Source: Ophioderma brevispina (taxonomy: Eukaryota > Echinodermata > Ophiuroidea > Amphilepidida > Ophiodermatidae). From it: a DNA stretch of 64,000 bases. The first letter of the stretch is position 1. Every line of letters starts with the position of its first letter. The notes under the pieces are model-generated. The model was given only the letters and a program-made list of their open reading frames with translations. It was not told the DNA's origin and searched no databases. The position numbers and the translations under genes are program-made. This document shows, piece after piece, positions 1-12,142 of the stretch. The stretch lies in NCBI GenBank assembly GCA_023653785.1, contig JAMKCH010012517.1:1-64000 (forward strand), read 5' to 3'.

Positions 1-170
1 TTTAACTTGACTAAAAGCATACGTCTTTATGTAACATCTGAATATATGCCTTCTAAATACACATGGAATGTTTTGAACAGCCGCAATTCCCGTCACAAAG
101 AAATGTTTTAGTGTTTACATGTATTTCGAAGTAGGACAACTGTATGACTGTTTCACCAGCACTCTTTGTA

Positions 171-1191
171 GGCCATGGTACATAATATAATTTTGGCCTT
201 TAATTAAATTTTCGTGCTACAGACCTGGGGATTACTTATTTCCTTCACTAAAATTAAAACAATATTATCTTAACCACGAAAAGCTGTGTCCCCACATGAA
301 AAGAGTGCACATTATTTAGAAAAATGAATAAAGTGCCAGCTCAATTTATTTCCAGAATATCAGTGACCAATGGATATACACATAACCTCAACATGCCCAA
401 GCGAACAATGGAGCTAATGGTATTCAATAATCGGCCCGGGACACACTTCACATTCTTTTACATCTGGTCTATTGTTATTGTGCACGTAGTTGAATAGATT
501 TCGAATGTTATGTCCTTGCCGCTTGGCGTAAGTTCTTTCCTCGTTCGCGATAAAAGAAATCTTGAGATTCTACTGTGTGTTCAATTAACTTTGACCATAT
601 GATTAATACTTTTTTTTCGAAAAGAACATGTAAAGGGACCAAATTCATGAAAGAAAAGCCCATGGCAAGGACTGACCTAATTTGTGCATAACCTAAATCC
701 GCAAGTTATTGTCTTTAAAACCCTATTTCTATTTAATTTACCAAGAAAGGCAATGGTATTCAGCGACCTATCTTTTTAGAAATCATGAGCGAGGTGAGTA
801 TGTTGCCATTTAAGTTATGAACAGATACTAGAGCTCCGTACGGGGAAGTCATAACACCTGATATAGCTTGAAATCTTTTCACCAGTGTGGGCAGTAACAA
901 TGGACCTGCATACCCTGTTGAGAAAAGATCTGAAGTGTTTTTAGGTTGATTGTTGAATGTCATTTAGCTCTATTGTTCGCATGAGTTTACGTGTACATAT
1001 TGGTCACTGACATTCTGGAAGTAAATTGAGTTGACATTTTATTCATTTTTCTAAATAATGTGCACTCTTTTCGTTTGGGGATACAGCTTTTCCTGGTTTA
1101 CATAATATTTTATACATTTTAGTGGAGGAAGTAAGTGATCCCCAGCGCTGTAGCACGAAAAGATCGTTAAATCGCGAACGTGTTCATGGCC
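171..1191. mobile_element. TA-flanked MITE with long inverted ends (about 1.02 kb)
   Basis: The first 225 or so bases (GGCCATGG...CAGTGACCAAT) reappear in inverse at 990-1191, including the shared stretch AGTGCACATTATTTAGAAAA. Both ends are GGCCATG and both abut TA (169-170 and 1192-1193), the target duplication typical of Tc1/mariner-type elements. There is no transposase inside, so it is non-autonomous. Confidence 0.8.
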
Positions 1192-2054
1192 TATTGGTGG
1201 GCCCGGACTACTTCATCCAAAAGTCAAAATGGATACACCCATAAACACTATAATAATACTTTTATTTTTAGAGGGAATAGATTTGAGATACTGAACTTAC
1301 TTCTGAACTTAGAGACTAAACTTACTGATCAAAATAAATTTCAAGTTAAATCCTTTTGCCTTAGAGTCATTCAACAGTAACAGTAGCTCGGAAGATCTTC
1401 CCAAGTACCTTTTCGGCTGCAGATTCGTTTTCCGCGCGACCGGATAAATAGGGCTTTTACAATTTCAAATTCAGGTGCTGTTATTATGTAGTGATTGCCA
1501 ACTGAAGCCATACTCAGTGTACTCTGTAGCGTTCATTGACAATGTACTCTGTGGTGTAGCCTAGGTATTGTGTACACCTCTCTGGAAGTTACGTCCAAGG
1601 TGACGAACAAAGAACCATCACGCATTTCCAGTCGATATTTTGGTTTGAACGCAAAGGATTATGGGGGCTGCCTTCGTCGCTTTGTAGAACTCAACTAACC
1701 TCAGCAAAAATAAATTCTCAACGCTCTACCCCTGATACTATGTAAGATATGACACGGTCGCTGAAATCTGCTATGGAAAATACACCACCTTTTTATTATG
1801 ATTTATCATAACCAGAAGATGAAAGTCAATTTATGTCAGTTTACAACTATCTGAACTGCATCCTTGGCGGAGGAGCATTTTGTATCCTATACATTAGAGA
1901 GGTTTTAAATGCCATACGCGATGCATCTTCGCGAAACATGGAATTCTTTTGTTCGATGTATCAATAAACGAAAGAATTTTCCACATTCCAAATACAAACA
2001 TACATCTTACCCTTGGCGTCTAAACATGCCTGGTATCTATTCATAGTATACTCT

Positions 2055-2214
2055 GGGTGTGGCCATTTAGTGACTCCATGTCACTAGTGACCCTGATGAA
2101 GTCAGCAGCCTTAACGGAATAAAGTGCATGTGATGCTTCACTCTATTCCGTTTAATAAGGCTGCTGAATTAATCAGGGTCACTAGTGACATGGGGTCACT
2201 AAATGGTCACACCC
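2055..2214. repeat. Foldback palindrome, locus 1 (160 bp)
   Basis: The two halves are near-perfect inverse copies (GGGTGTG-CCATTTAGTGAC ... CAGCAGCCTTA), with an inner core TAACGGAATAAAG and a small loop. The core, but not the arms, recurs in palindromes at 2282, 13870 and 44045 and in a single copy at 34490. Confidence 0.85.
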
Positions 2215-2281
2215 GTATGCTCTATTGAAACTAAAGCAATGGTCCTCAAACGTGGTAACGGACTCACGATGGAGTCACAAT

Positions 2282-2412
2282 GTAAGGTGACTCACTTCTT
2301 TCTGCACACTTATGAATTCGGAAACCTTAACGTATTAAATCACATAAACTGTGCGTTTCATTCCGTTAAGGTTTCCGAATTCATAGGTAAGTTGGTCAGA
2401 TGGTCACCTTAC
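2282..2412. repeat. Foldback palindrome, locus 2
   Basis: The arms share GTAAGGTGA and TATGAATTCGGAAACCTTAA; the left core has decayed to TAACGTATTAAATCACAT and the right core is TTCCGTTAAGG in inverse. It is 70 bases from locus 1 yet has different arms. Confidence 0.8.
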
Positions 2413-4733
2413 GGAAACACTCATTTCTTAATGCAAACAAATGCAATTTAATAGACATTAGATGCTGATAGCGTACGTAATCGCATCTGTCATTTGCCTT
2501 TTAGTAAGCTATTTTGTATTATATTTACATGTGTAAAAACTGAAATGGGAAATACCACTGTTTGTAAATTGTAATCTTCGATAGACTACTTTTCCAGGTA
2601 TATTGTTGCCTTTTACTAAGTTTGAGACACCACTGCTTTAAAGGTTAACATATAAGTGTTTTATATTTCTGTTATAATGTGGTTGAATAAGCAGCCGCCA
2701 ACAATCATAATCCACGTATTAGCTAGAGTAATTTATATCGATCGAAGATAATTTTACGTTTTCATACATATATTAGGGACATTAAACATACAATTTTACA
2801 TACTGAAAATGGTAACAAATGTTATATATTCTTTAGTAACTCGCTCTATGTACTATATTTACATGCTTTATTGGAGGTATTTTAGATAAAGATTTCTAGC
2901 ATTTGACTATTGAACATACACATTTTTTGTGTTAAACTCTATGTCAATTTTTACATAATACTGTTTTATTTTCCTATTTACTGGTTTAGATCCAGAATCT
3001 GGCTACACTGTTTAATACAATATATGGCAACAATGTACACAACATGATATATACAAATTTCCAATTACACCGAGCATCGAATTTGAATGTTTAATGATAT
3101 TCAAACAAAGTTACATATTGATTTTTTTTTTGCAAATTTTATGGAAACAAGTTTCAGATATACGCTGTACACAAAACTATACCTTGTAAACATTATAATT
3201 TAGACTTAGACATACATTACGGGTTATGTTCACTCGTGTTGAACATGCAGGTTTACTTTCGATTTACAAGACTTATTAACTACAAACATGTACCGTACAG
3301 TTTTCTTATACTGTTGCCATTTATTTATTATAATTGGCACGGAAGCTAATTATATGCAAATAGGCACATAAAAAAGTGTCATGTAAAAAGCATAGTGAAA
3401 ATGTATAACGTACCAGCTCATTATTCAAACATTAAGAACAGGCAACCACGTTCAATACATATAAATCTCGCTTTCCTACAGGCATTAGATTCAACAATGA
3501 TGAACAGTCAATATCAGAAAGCAAAACGTCAAATATTCAAAAGTCAGAATGTATCGTCCTTTGTAGCGTTTACATTATCAGTACCTCACGTGTTTACTAC
3601 TATAAGGTCAGTGGTAATATACATGGCGAGGCATAGACGTTAACTGTGTGTCCAAAACAAAAACCAACACTTGGTGACACGCGCCGATAAGTGTTTGAAC
3701 ACTGAATCAGAGGATGTGACTACTTATTCTTTTCATGTACGGTAAGATGTGACTGTTAGCTAATTTCCCCTGACAAGTTCATACAGGTAGAGTCAATAGT
3801 TTAAGATATCATCCCAGAAATCAAGCATCCTGCAGGACCCATTTACCCAATTGAGTCCTCCCCGGCTATCAACTAATACGCACTGTACGTTTTTGCGCCC
3901 AGAACCACAATAGTGAATCTTTAAGTCCAACCACCATTTTACTTTTTTAAGACGGTGCAGCAACACATATAACATATATATTTCCATTAGTATAAAAGCT
4001 AAGTAAACATGCATTTTAACACATTAAAAGATGGAATTAGCATAATGATCACAACTCTTCGTATTGTCCAAAGGGATTAGAACTAATATTCATCATCATT
4101 TTGTGACGGCACACAAAGAGTTATCTTAAACGCAATGGAATGACAGAAGGATATACTGATATTTTTAGTGAGTTTTTTTGTGTTGAAAACATATGTTTTA
4201 CTTTCTATAACTTGAGAATGTAACATTATTTCAGCTAACAATCCAAGCTTCGTTGCAGCCCAACGCATTTATCATTTTATGTAGTGTGGAGTTCGTATAT
4301 GATTCAGTCATAGTTTATATCGTCTTGATACGTATTTTTCACTCAATAAATTCATGTTTTATCAATATCAGTAACAATATTAGTAAATGTCAGTTTATTT
4401 TCCAGTAGAAGTTGTTCTGCCAAGACATGTGGGCAAGTAATGTTGATTGCAATCAATATTGTAGTTGCCATTCTGGTCTTCTTTACCAGTCTTGTGGTTA
4501 CCAGCTACTCATTTTTGTAAAATGGGTCCAGCGGTTACTTGGAGTTGGGGTCATATCTTAAAAACTAGTTTTGACTCTATCACTAGGATTTTTTCGGGAC
4601 GTTATTCAAAGTACGATCTTACTTACCAATAAAGAACACCAAGTGTTGCGGTTTTTTTTTGGGGGGACACACGTATACATATCTAAACAACCTATATTTT
4701 ATGTCTTCTAAAGAATAGTAACATACAGACATG
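2413..4733. other. AT-rich sequence, no gene seen
   Basis: No conserved protein, RNA gene or clear repeat was recognised on either strand. Open frames here are short and lack any family signature. Confidence 0.6.
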
Positions 4734-4818
4734 CGATACATACATACATACATACATACATACATACTACATACATACAACAGACATACATACTAGATAC
4801 TACATACATCATACATAC
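4734..4818. repeat. CATA tetranucleotide microsatellite, imperfect
   Basis: Runs of (CATA) with interruptions such as CTACATA and ATCATACATA. Confidence 0.9.
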
Positions 4819-5821
4819 ACTCTCGCCTTGGACTGGCTAGAAGAAAAAGTTAGAAAAATAAGAGAATAAAACTAAATCCTATGTCAAGACGTTTCCATGA
4901 TTTAAAATGATTTCAGAAAGAGGCCCAAGACAGGATTTGTTTCCTAACCTGACACGGCTCACTCAAGCAAAACGATAAATGTCGAAAAGAGACGGCGACA
5001 TCACTGGACTCCAGCCAATTGTTTTTTTTTGATCTTTGGCATCATTTGGTTTAAACTTGATTGGAGTATGCAGACAATCTGAAGTACAAAAGAATGCTAC
5101 TGCGCAATAACGCATCTCTTAATCACTTATTCATTTATATTTTTTGTAGGATTTTCTCAATCACCATGTTTATTCATTGCAATTCCGGTGGTTTCCATGG
5201 ATCCTTTACAGTAAGAGAAACTGGAGGAAGTTTATAAAGACCCCGAGAGTTTTCTTCCTAGTGCCTTGAACACCGGCAGGCGACTACAATTTCGCTAAAG
5301 ATCCATATATATTGTTCAATTTCCAAGGCATATTCAAAGGCTTGAAAAATGCACTAAATAAGTCGAAACAAACCATAGTCTTTGTGCGTTTTAGATGGTT
5401 TTCCGAATGACTGCGAACATTTGGGACACCATCTCTAAACTGCTGACTTATGTGTTATACCTTACACAGAATTGGCCAGATCCACAAATGGTTAATATAG
5501 GGAAATCTTCATTTCCTTTTAGAAATCAGACAAAGTCCACATACAGTATGGTAATGGCAATTTCAATGCAATCGTTGTATCAAAGTGGGGAAAAAAATAA
5601 AAGGGAAAAAAAAAACTACAGTTAATATAACACATTTTTTAACTTTCACATACACAAATTAGCAGTTTTTACAAGCAAGCGATGAATTCAATTAAAGTGG
5701 ATATAACGTCTAGTAATCCAAACAATGTCAATCTTTTACGTGTTTTGGCAGTCTTGATATCAGCTACCAAAGCCACACACTTCATCAAAACAGTAAAAAT
5801 CATACAAAGAATCAAAGTCTT

Positions 5822-6610
5822 TAACACTTAAGTGACCAATTGGGTGGGTTTCCTATGGGCCCCAAAAATTTGTTTTCGCCCTGGTCGCTTTACGCGTGCG
5901 ATTTTGGCGCCGAATTTTTTTGTAATTGTCTGACTTTTAAATGCGCTTCTTTTCATACCAAAATAATTAAAATCGCCAAGCCGTTAATGAGATAATTAGT
6001 GGGGGTCCCATGGAACCCCCCTTGGGCACTAACGGAAGCATTTGAGATATTTTTCAAACTAAGAATAAGAACGCGAGACCAAAGGCAGAATTTTTTTTTG
6101 GCTGATATAAGTTCAAACATGTGTAAAATTATTAGTAAATAAAAACAATTAACCCTTATGTGCTGAAAACAATTTCCTCAGTAGTTGCCAAACCGTTACT
6201 GTACAAACTCTATGGAAAATGACGTGATTTTGCAACACCGCAAAAAATACAGATTCCCTAAACTGCTGGTTTGTGTTAAAGATAATAATTTTGGGTCTTC
6301 TAGAATAGATATCAACATAAAATAATTGTTAAAATGTTTGATGTAAGCACAGGCTCATTTGAATTTTCCGTCTTTTTGCCCAATTTCGGTGTTTTGAAAC
6401 AAGTTTGTGCCCACTAATTGCACCCAAAAAATACAAATCTCATTTTTTATTGCTGATTTGGGGTTGTCTTATGACTCCTTTCACTGTGGTATAAATTTCG
6501 TGCACAAATTCCCTCGGAAAGTGTTTCCTTAGGGGGGCCCATGGAACCCCCCCCCCCCCCTTGGGCACCATCGGGAGTGAAAACCCCTTGGTCACTAAGT
6601 TTAATGTGTT
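5822..6610. mobile_element. MITE-like element with TAACACTTAAGTGACC ends
   Basis: The left end TAACACTTAAGTGACCAAT is matched by an inverse copy ending near 6610 (AACACATTAAACTTAGTGACC). The inside contains GTCCCATGG-ACCCCCCTTGGGCAC twice, the second with a long C run. The left end resembles the element at 39752-40290. Confidence 0.55.
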
Positions 6611-8070
6611 TGCCTTGTAAAATTGATTGATAAATATAAATTGTAGCTGACCAAATCGCAATAAACTAGATCGCCAATGGTGCACCAGCCTAGCACCATT
6701 TGTGTCATCTACATGGCGACTGGAACATTTTAATCTCTGACAGCTGAATTTAAGTATCACAAAAGGCGCATTGCAAGATTAACGGGATCCCACCGTCCAC
6801 TAATACTAATAAACCGTGACGACAATAGGTAGGAAGTAATCCTCGTCTCTAGCAACTGGTAAACAGTAAAATCATATTTTTATCCATTCTTTCCAATGTT
6901 GATCCCATTACTATAAGACAAGTAAACTTCCCAGTCTACTTCTATATCCTTTTACGTCCGCAGTCGTAGCCTATTTGGATGTTTTTTTCTCCAGCTGTTG
7001 TTACTTTGATGTCGACACAATACTAAAGTACTCAATATGTTCTTTAAAGAGAACTTGGAGAAGGCGCTAGGGTTCAATTGAACATGCTAATGTATCCACC
7101 TGGAAGAGTTGATACTGAGGCCTCCCTTGTGATTGGATGAATAGTCCACGTGAGACGTTTGTCGGTTGCTGATGCCATCGGTAGCAAAAGGTTACGTGCT
7201 GTAAGATGTTAATTAAAACCACCAATGATATGGGGCGCTAACTGGCTATGTTCGATTTTAAGAGGCTGAAACCAGCTTTTGGATCTTCGCCCTTTTAGGT
7301 CGTTCTGTGAAGGTTTCTTCTTATCAAGAGGCACGATGGGTATCGGTCAGAGTCAATAATAAAGTCTTCTATTCAGTAGTTCTGGTCAAAATTAACAAAA
7401 TCAGTTCTATCTGATCAGACGAAATCACATTGGGTGAAGTGTATGCGTTGTGGTAGATTATTGTCATGATGTCAAAGACCCATGACAAGATATTTTAAAT
7501 TGCCCACATTTTCGCTGAGTCAGAGAACTGGATGTACAAAACTCACAATTTGTGACACTTTAGCACTAGCCGGGACACACTTTTTCCGTACTCTGTGTAG
7601 ATGAAGGCTGTTTAATGTACGAGCCCAATTACAGTATCATCAATTGCAATATGCCAAACAACTATCTAGTCGTTGTAGGTAAATATATAGCACTTCCAAT
7701 CAGTGTCGGTGTTTCTCTATTTCACCACTTCTGGTTATCCTTATTTTACTTTGATTCATGCTTAAGGTATATTCCTCACATTATTATCTAAGCACTAGTC
7801 ACTTCTTTTCAGGATACCTCTAATGTCTTTTAAATTATTGATTTAAACACCAACATCAGGAAGCCGCGAAGTTAACCATTACCAGTGTTAACCCTATTCG
7901 TGTTCTATCTTCAAACAACACTTTAACACCATGGGTCAGGATGGCATGATTGCTTGTTAACTACTGATTTGACAGTATTGATGACCTCTCCAAATGTTAG
8001 TACTATACATGCCATCCCAACCATACCTGGTCAAGACCGTGCTCAGTTTTTGACAACTCATTTACTTCTT
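6611..8070. other. Region downstream of the paralogue remnant, nothing recognised
   Basis: No coding signature, RNA gene or clear inverted repeat was seen. It may hold the 3' untranslated region of the exon ending at 8071, but no convincing polyadenylation signal was found. Confidence 0.5.
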
Positions 8071-8214
8071 TTACTTAGTCGCTTCTTCTAACCATCTGTA
8101 AACTTCTTCCGCATTACGTTCCATCCATTTTATGTTTGCTAGTGTTCTCTCGATGACCTGATCCAGAGACCTTACACCGTGCCGCAATGTGTACCCACCA
8201 AGGAAATCCATAAG
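8071..8214 (-). CDS. Paralogue terminal exon
   Basis: Forty-seven codons and TAA, after acceptor TTTCCACAG. It encodes LMDFLGGYTLRHGVRSLDQV then IERTLANIKWMERNAEEVYR and WLEEATK. The ER-LANIKWM-RNAEEV-RWLE pattern is the final helix of M1 aminopeptidases. It is intact in itself and aligns residue for residue with exon 17 from the LI/LM start to the WLE. It was probably the last exon of a second gene. Confidence 0.85.
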   Translation of the reverse strand, partial: LMDFLGGYTLRHGVRSLDQVIERTLANIKWMERNAEEVYRWLEEATK

Positions 8215-9439
8215 CTGTGGAAAAAGTAATGGTAATTCTCAAAATATAATTCACCAATTACATTCTCCGCATTGCTTTGAATATGAGCTGATGATTCCTC
8301 ACCAGTTTTATCCAGATATAGGCATGAGTATCAACAGCTTTTGAAATTCCCAAAGAGAGAACTTCCCTATCCCTCACACACTGAAGGTTATGAGTCTTCA
8401 CCTCATAGTACAATACATTTGAAGGGGAATGAGAAAAATGCAAATTGAATGAATTGATACGGTATACGAAACAATCAGTGCCGCAAATTTCAATGTTAGA
8501 TTGTGGTGACAATCCCGTATATTTTTCCGCAGGTTTTATATTGTCAGTGTTAATTATGCTGCTGTCACTCATGAAAAATTCTTGCATCTGATTGATTAAC
8601 GTGTAATGTGCAGGGTTTTCGAATAGATTTACTCACCCCTAAATCAACTTGCGAGAGGACAATAAATGCACTATTTTTTCATCTAAAACTAGTCTATTTC
8701 AACCTGAGAATAGTAATAGACAATTTCAAAAGTTTTTAGATTCATCTTTTTTTCATTTCTTTAAGACCCGTTTTGTATCCTTTATAATGCATCAGTGGAT
8801 TAGCTAATTTCCACCTGTCTAAAATGACATCGCTTTTGTAAAGCCTATTTGCAGTCGCAGAATTTGGAGATTGCAAAGTTGTTACGATTAAGTGTTCAAA
8901 TGGATAAATTAATTCATTTCATGCGTTCACTTCTTCAGTTGTGGTTATTTGTTGTTAAATCCAGCATTCTTTAGGGTCATACTTTATGACCTGGATACGG
9001 CTCATGTTATAGACCTACTGAAGCCTAGTGTGCACAAAGCAAGTTGCGCCAAAACTTTTTTGGAGGAGTAACAGTATAATACCTTGAACTTGATCAGGCT
9101 GTAGCCGTGTAACTAAAGCTCCGACCTAGACCACTATACGCTTTTTTACTTTTGTAATCTTATAATCAGAAATACATCGGTTACATTAAACACATTGACT
9201 TGATTTCAAATTTTACCCTTGTACTACTTTTACCCCCTTATTTTACAACCAAGTCCCCCTCATTTCCTAAAAAAGAGTTGGACCCAATAATTCTGATTTA
9301 GCACCCTCCAAACTGTAGAAAAAATCTTCAAACCATCTTCCCAAAACTTCTAGGAGAGAATTCTGATTTATACCCCTACTATAGAGACATAAATGCATAA
9401 TCGAGCACAAAAATAACAATATTCAATATCCATAAATAC

Positions 9440-9515
9440 CTGATGAAGGTCGTAGTTCTGTGTTGAAGTAGCGAGTGATGCCCTGGAACGCTCTCAATAC
9501 AGAGGAATAGCCATC
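9440..9515 (-). pseudogene. Paralogue exon equivalent to exon 16, frameshifted
   Basis: The acceptor is TTCTTACAG and the donor is CAG|GTATTT. It reads DGYSSVLRAFQGITRYFNTE, then in frame gives LRPSSG, whereas dropping one C of the CC in CGACCT gives LRLHQ, exactly aligned with FELKQ of exon 16 and leading in phase 0 into the next exon. Its 5' phase also differs from exon 16. So it carries one indel for certain and perhaps two. Confidence 0.8.
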
Positions 9516-12056
9516 CTGTAAGAACCAAGAGACGAGGACTGGGTTAGTTACACGTCCAGAACGACCCTGATATGAGTATACTCATCTCAGGAACGACCCC
9601 CCCCAGCTGTATAAGCCTTACATGATCGGGTGTGTTCAACAGCAGCGTCCATATAATACTTTGTTTCTATAGTGAATTTATTAGTTCAAGATTGTTCATT
9701 ATTCTTATTCATTAGCTATTTACATTTCTTTATAAAATGAAAGGGGATAGAGTTCAGGATTTCCAGGGGCGACACGGCGAGCAAGCATAACGCACATCAA
9801 CAAATGCTAACATTACTAAGGTTTATTATCGAGATACTCACTCTTTCACTGTAACTGCCATTGGTTCCCCGCACTTCTTCAAATACACCCCAGATCTCGT
9901 CCGACTTGTAAGTTGCGACGGACAATTTAGTAAAGTACATTTTTTCTAAAGCCTTGATACTTTATCTATTGTGGGAAACGGTTTGTAATAAAACTAGAAA
10001 CTCTCAGAGAATCGTTAATAGCTGATTTGCGCAGTCCACGGACTGAACAAAAATATCAGGCTAATGGCCTTTATGTCGCTTAAGCGCAAAATCGATGTAT
10101 AAATCAGTGGCGATGCTCTATAAATCTGGGATCTTTCCTGACCATTTGCCGCATAAATGGAAATGAAAAAGGTTAAGCCACATAAGTAACTCTGGAATGA
10201 ATTCCTAGTTCTGCTTATTTATACAAAACGGGCGTGAGCTCGTGACTCCTAATGTAGATTTATGTGGATTGATCTGTCTTTAATATAAATCGATGGTCCA
10301 GCCCGAAAATCGATTCACGACAAAGTGGATAAGATGGTCAATGAGCAATTATACATACCGTAGCGTCATGGAAACGGAAACATTCACACATAGAGGAAAT
10401 TTACAATGTGTTTCTTTCCCATGAAAAATAAACTGGGCTCAGTTGTATTAGAAAAAGAAAAATTAGGAAGCTACAGGTTTCTATTTCAAGTAGGTGACAT
10501 CTAGTATTAAAAAGCAATACAGTCTTAAACACATTTATAGACTGCGTTCCATTCTTCCATGTTCTCAAAAAAGTGCTTCACTTCAACAGGACGAAGCATT
10601 TTTGAGTAAAAGCAATTGAAACTGTGTTTCTATCTGGAAATTTTATGCTGATTCCAAATCTTCCGAGTCCCAAAGTGAAAATTTTAGGGGGAAATGTGCC
10701 TTATTAGCATAAATTCAAAATGGCTGCCATTTTAAGTTTTTTTGTTTTGTCCCACATACTCAAGACCTCTCAGTCACAGGCTTCCCCCCTCGCTCAATGA
10801 CTCATTATGTGTCTATACAAACAGTCGTCAGGGCTAAGGAATACAATTAGATCAGTAGTATGGCATTAGGTCAAACTTAACAGTAATTGCATAAAAATCA
10901 TAATGGGTGCCATTTTGACATTTTGTACATAACTCAAGATTAAGGTTTGTACTTCATGCTTGTGTTCTTCTAGACATATTGTATTCAGGGTCAAGGAATT
11001 AAATTAGATCATTAGTTATGGCAATGCGCCATGAATTGGGGTATGATAAAATGCGGGTGGCGTTACCTTCACAAAATATTTTTATATTGTATCATAAGAA
11101 CCACGTTAGGTATTCAGTTGATTTATATTATTTTAAGGGAATTTATCTAGTTTGATATGGTAGCAGATTCAAGTTTGTGCTATTCTTACTTTTTGAGTTG
11201 TCATTAATTTTAAGTCAGTCGGGTCAGAGAGGGTGGTGCATACTGATGAGGTGCCTACGAAGGAGTCAGTGTTAAAGTCTAGGGACTTTTGATATTCGGG
11301 CTTTGCATTTTTTTGGTTTTATATCTTGTAACCCTGCCATGTATTAAGATAATAACATCTCATTTTGTTTGGTGTGTATGTGGCATTCATTTGACTCATA
11401 AAACAATTTAAGCTATTTTTGTGTTGTTAATGAAGGTAAACAAATTAGACTGCATAAAAGTTTGTACTTTTAACATTAAACAAACTTTTTCCCCCCACTT
11501 TTCCACCCCCTCCCTATATGAAACATCTCTTCGGCCCCCACCACCCACCGTATATGCACATACAAGTTGAATATTGGTCACCCTCTCACCCCATTACTAT
11601 TTTTAGCTCCATACAACAATATTAGTTTATAGCATATCAATCAAAAATGCCCCAGAACCCCTTACTCTCATTTAAGTGTTGAAGTGTAATATTTGGAGTT
11701 TCAAGCATGTAACACACTTGCTCCCAACTTATGGTGCATGACTTATCCGAATTAGGCTCCTCATGTTGACAGTTAATTTGCATACCCAAACTCTCCTAAA
11801 ATGGACGCCGAGCTTTAAATTTATGCAAATTAATTGTTCAATATATGGCACACACAATTAACTGCAGGGCCACTACGGGTTGCCTGCGGGGCCCTTGATC
11901 CTGAAAACGTATGTATAGACACAAGAATGCCACCCCAGTCTTTACCACGACCCCTTTAATTTTGAGTAATGTACACCAAAAATGTTGTTAACAATGGCCC
12001 GGAGCCCATTTTGACCCTCCAGCACCGCGAAAAGGAAGATCGCACGCCAAAATCCG
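9516..12056. other. Intergenic or old intron sequence, nothing recognised
   Basis: Searched on the minus strand for further aminopeptidase exons (WDF, QDA, NRAQ and NIKW motifs) without success. A short hairpin around AAAAAGTGCTTC lies at 10565-10610. Confidence 0.5.
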
Positions 12057-12142
12057 CCCCCCCCCCCCCCCCCCCCCCCCCTCCCCCCCCCCCTCCCCCC
12101 CCCCCCCTCCCCCCCCCCCCCCCCCCCCCCCCCCCCTTCCCC
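12057..12142. repeat. Poly-C tract, about 85 bp with single T interruptions
   Basis: Nearly continuous C from 12057 to 12136, broken by single Ts, then TTCCCC. The minus strand is a G tract able in principle to form quadruplexes. Proline- or glycine-repeat reading frames across it are artefacts. Confidence 0.95.

Larger units (their letters stand above)
8071..9515 (-). pseudogene. C-terminal remnant of a second M1 aminopeptidase (two exons)
   Basis: Two minus-strand segments match exons 16 and 17 of the main gene but are clearly divergent, and they lie 7.3 kb downstream of its stop. No counterparts of exons 1-15 were found between them and the main gene, and the first segment has a one-base frameshift. 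The likely source is a tandem duplicate that lost its body, or a real neighbour whose other exons were deleted. It could be an alternative 3' end of the main gene, but exon 15 ends with GA and would read into a stop within seven codons of the 9515 exon, which argues against that. Confidence 0.8.

Noticed and set aside
8071..9515. Alternative 3' end of the main aminopeptidase
   Set aside because: Exon 15 ends two bases into a codon; joining to 9515 gives a stop within seven codons.
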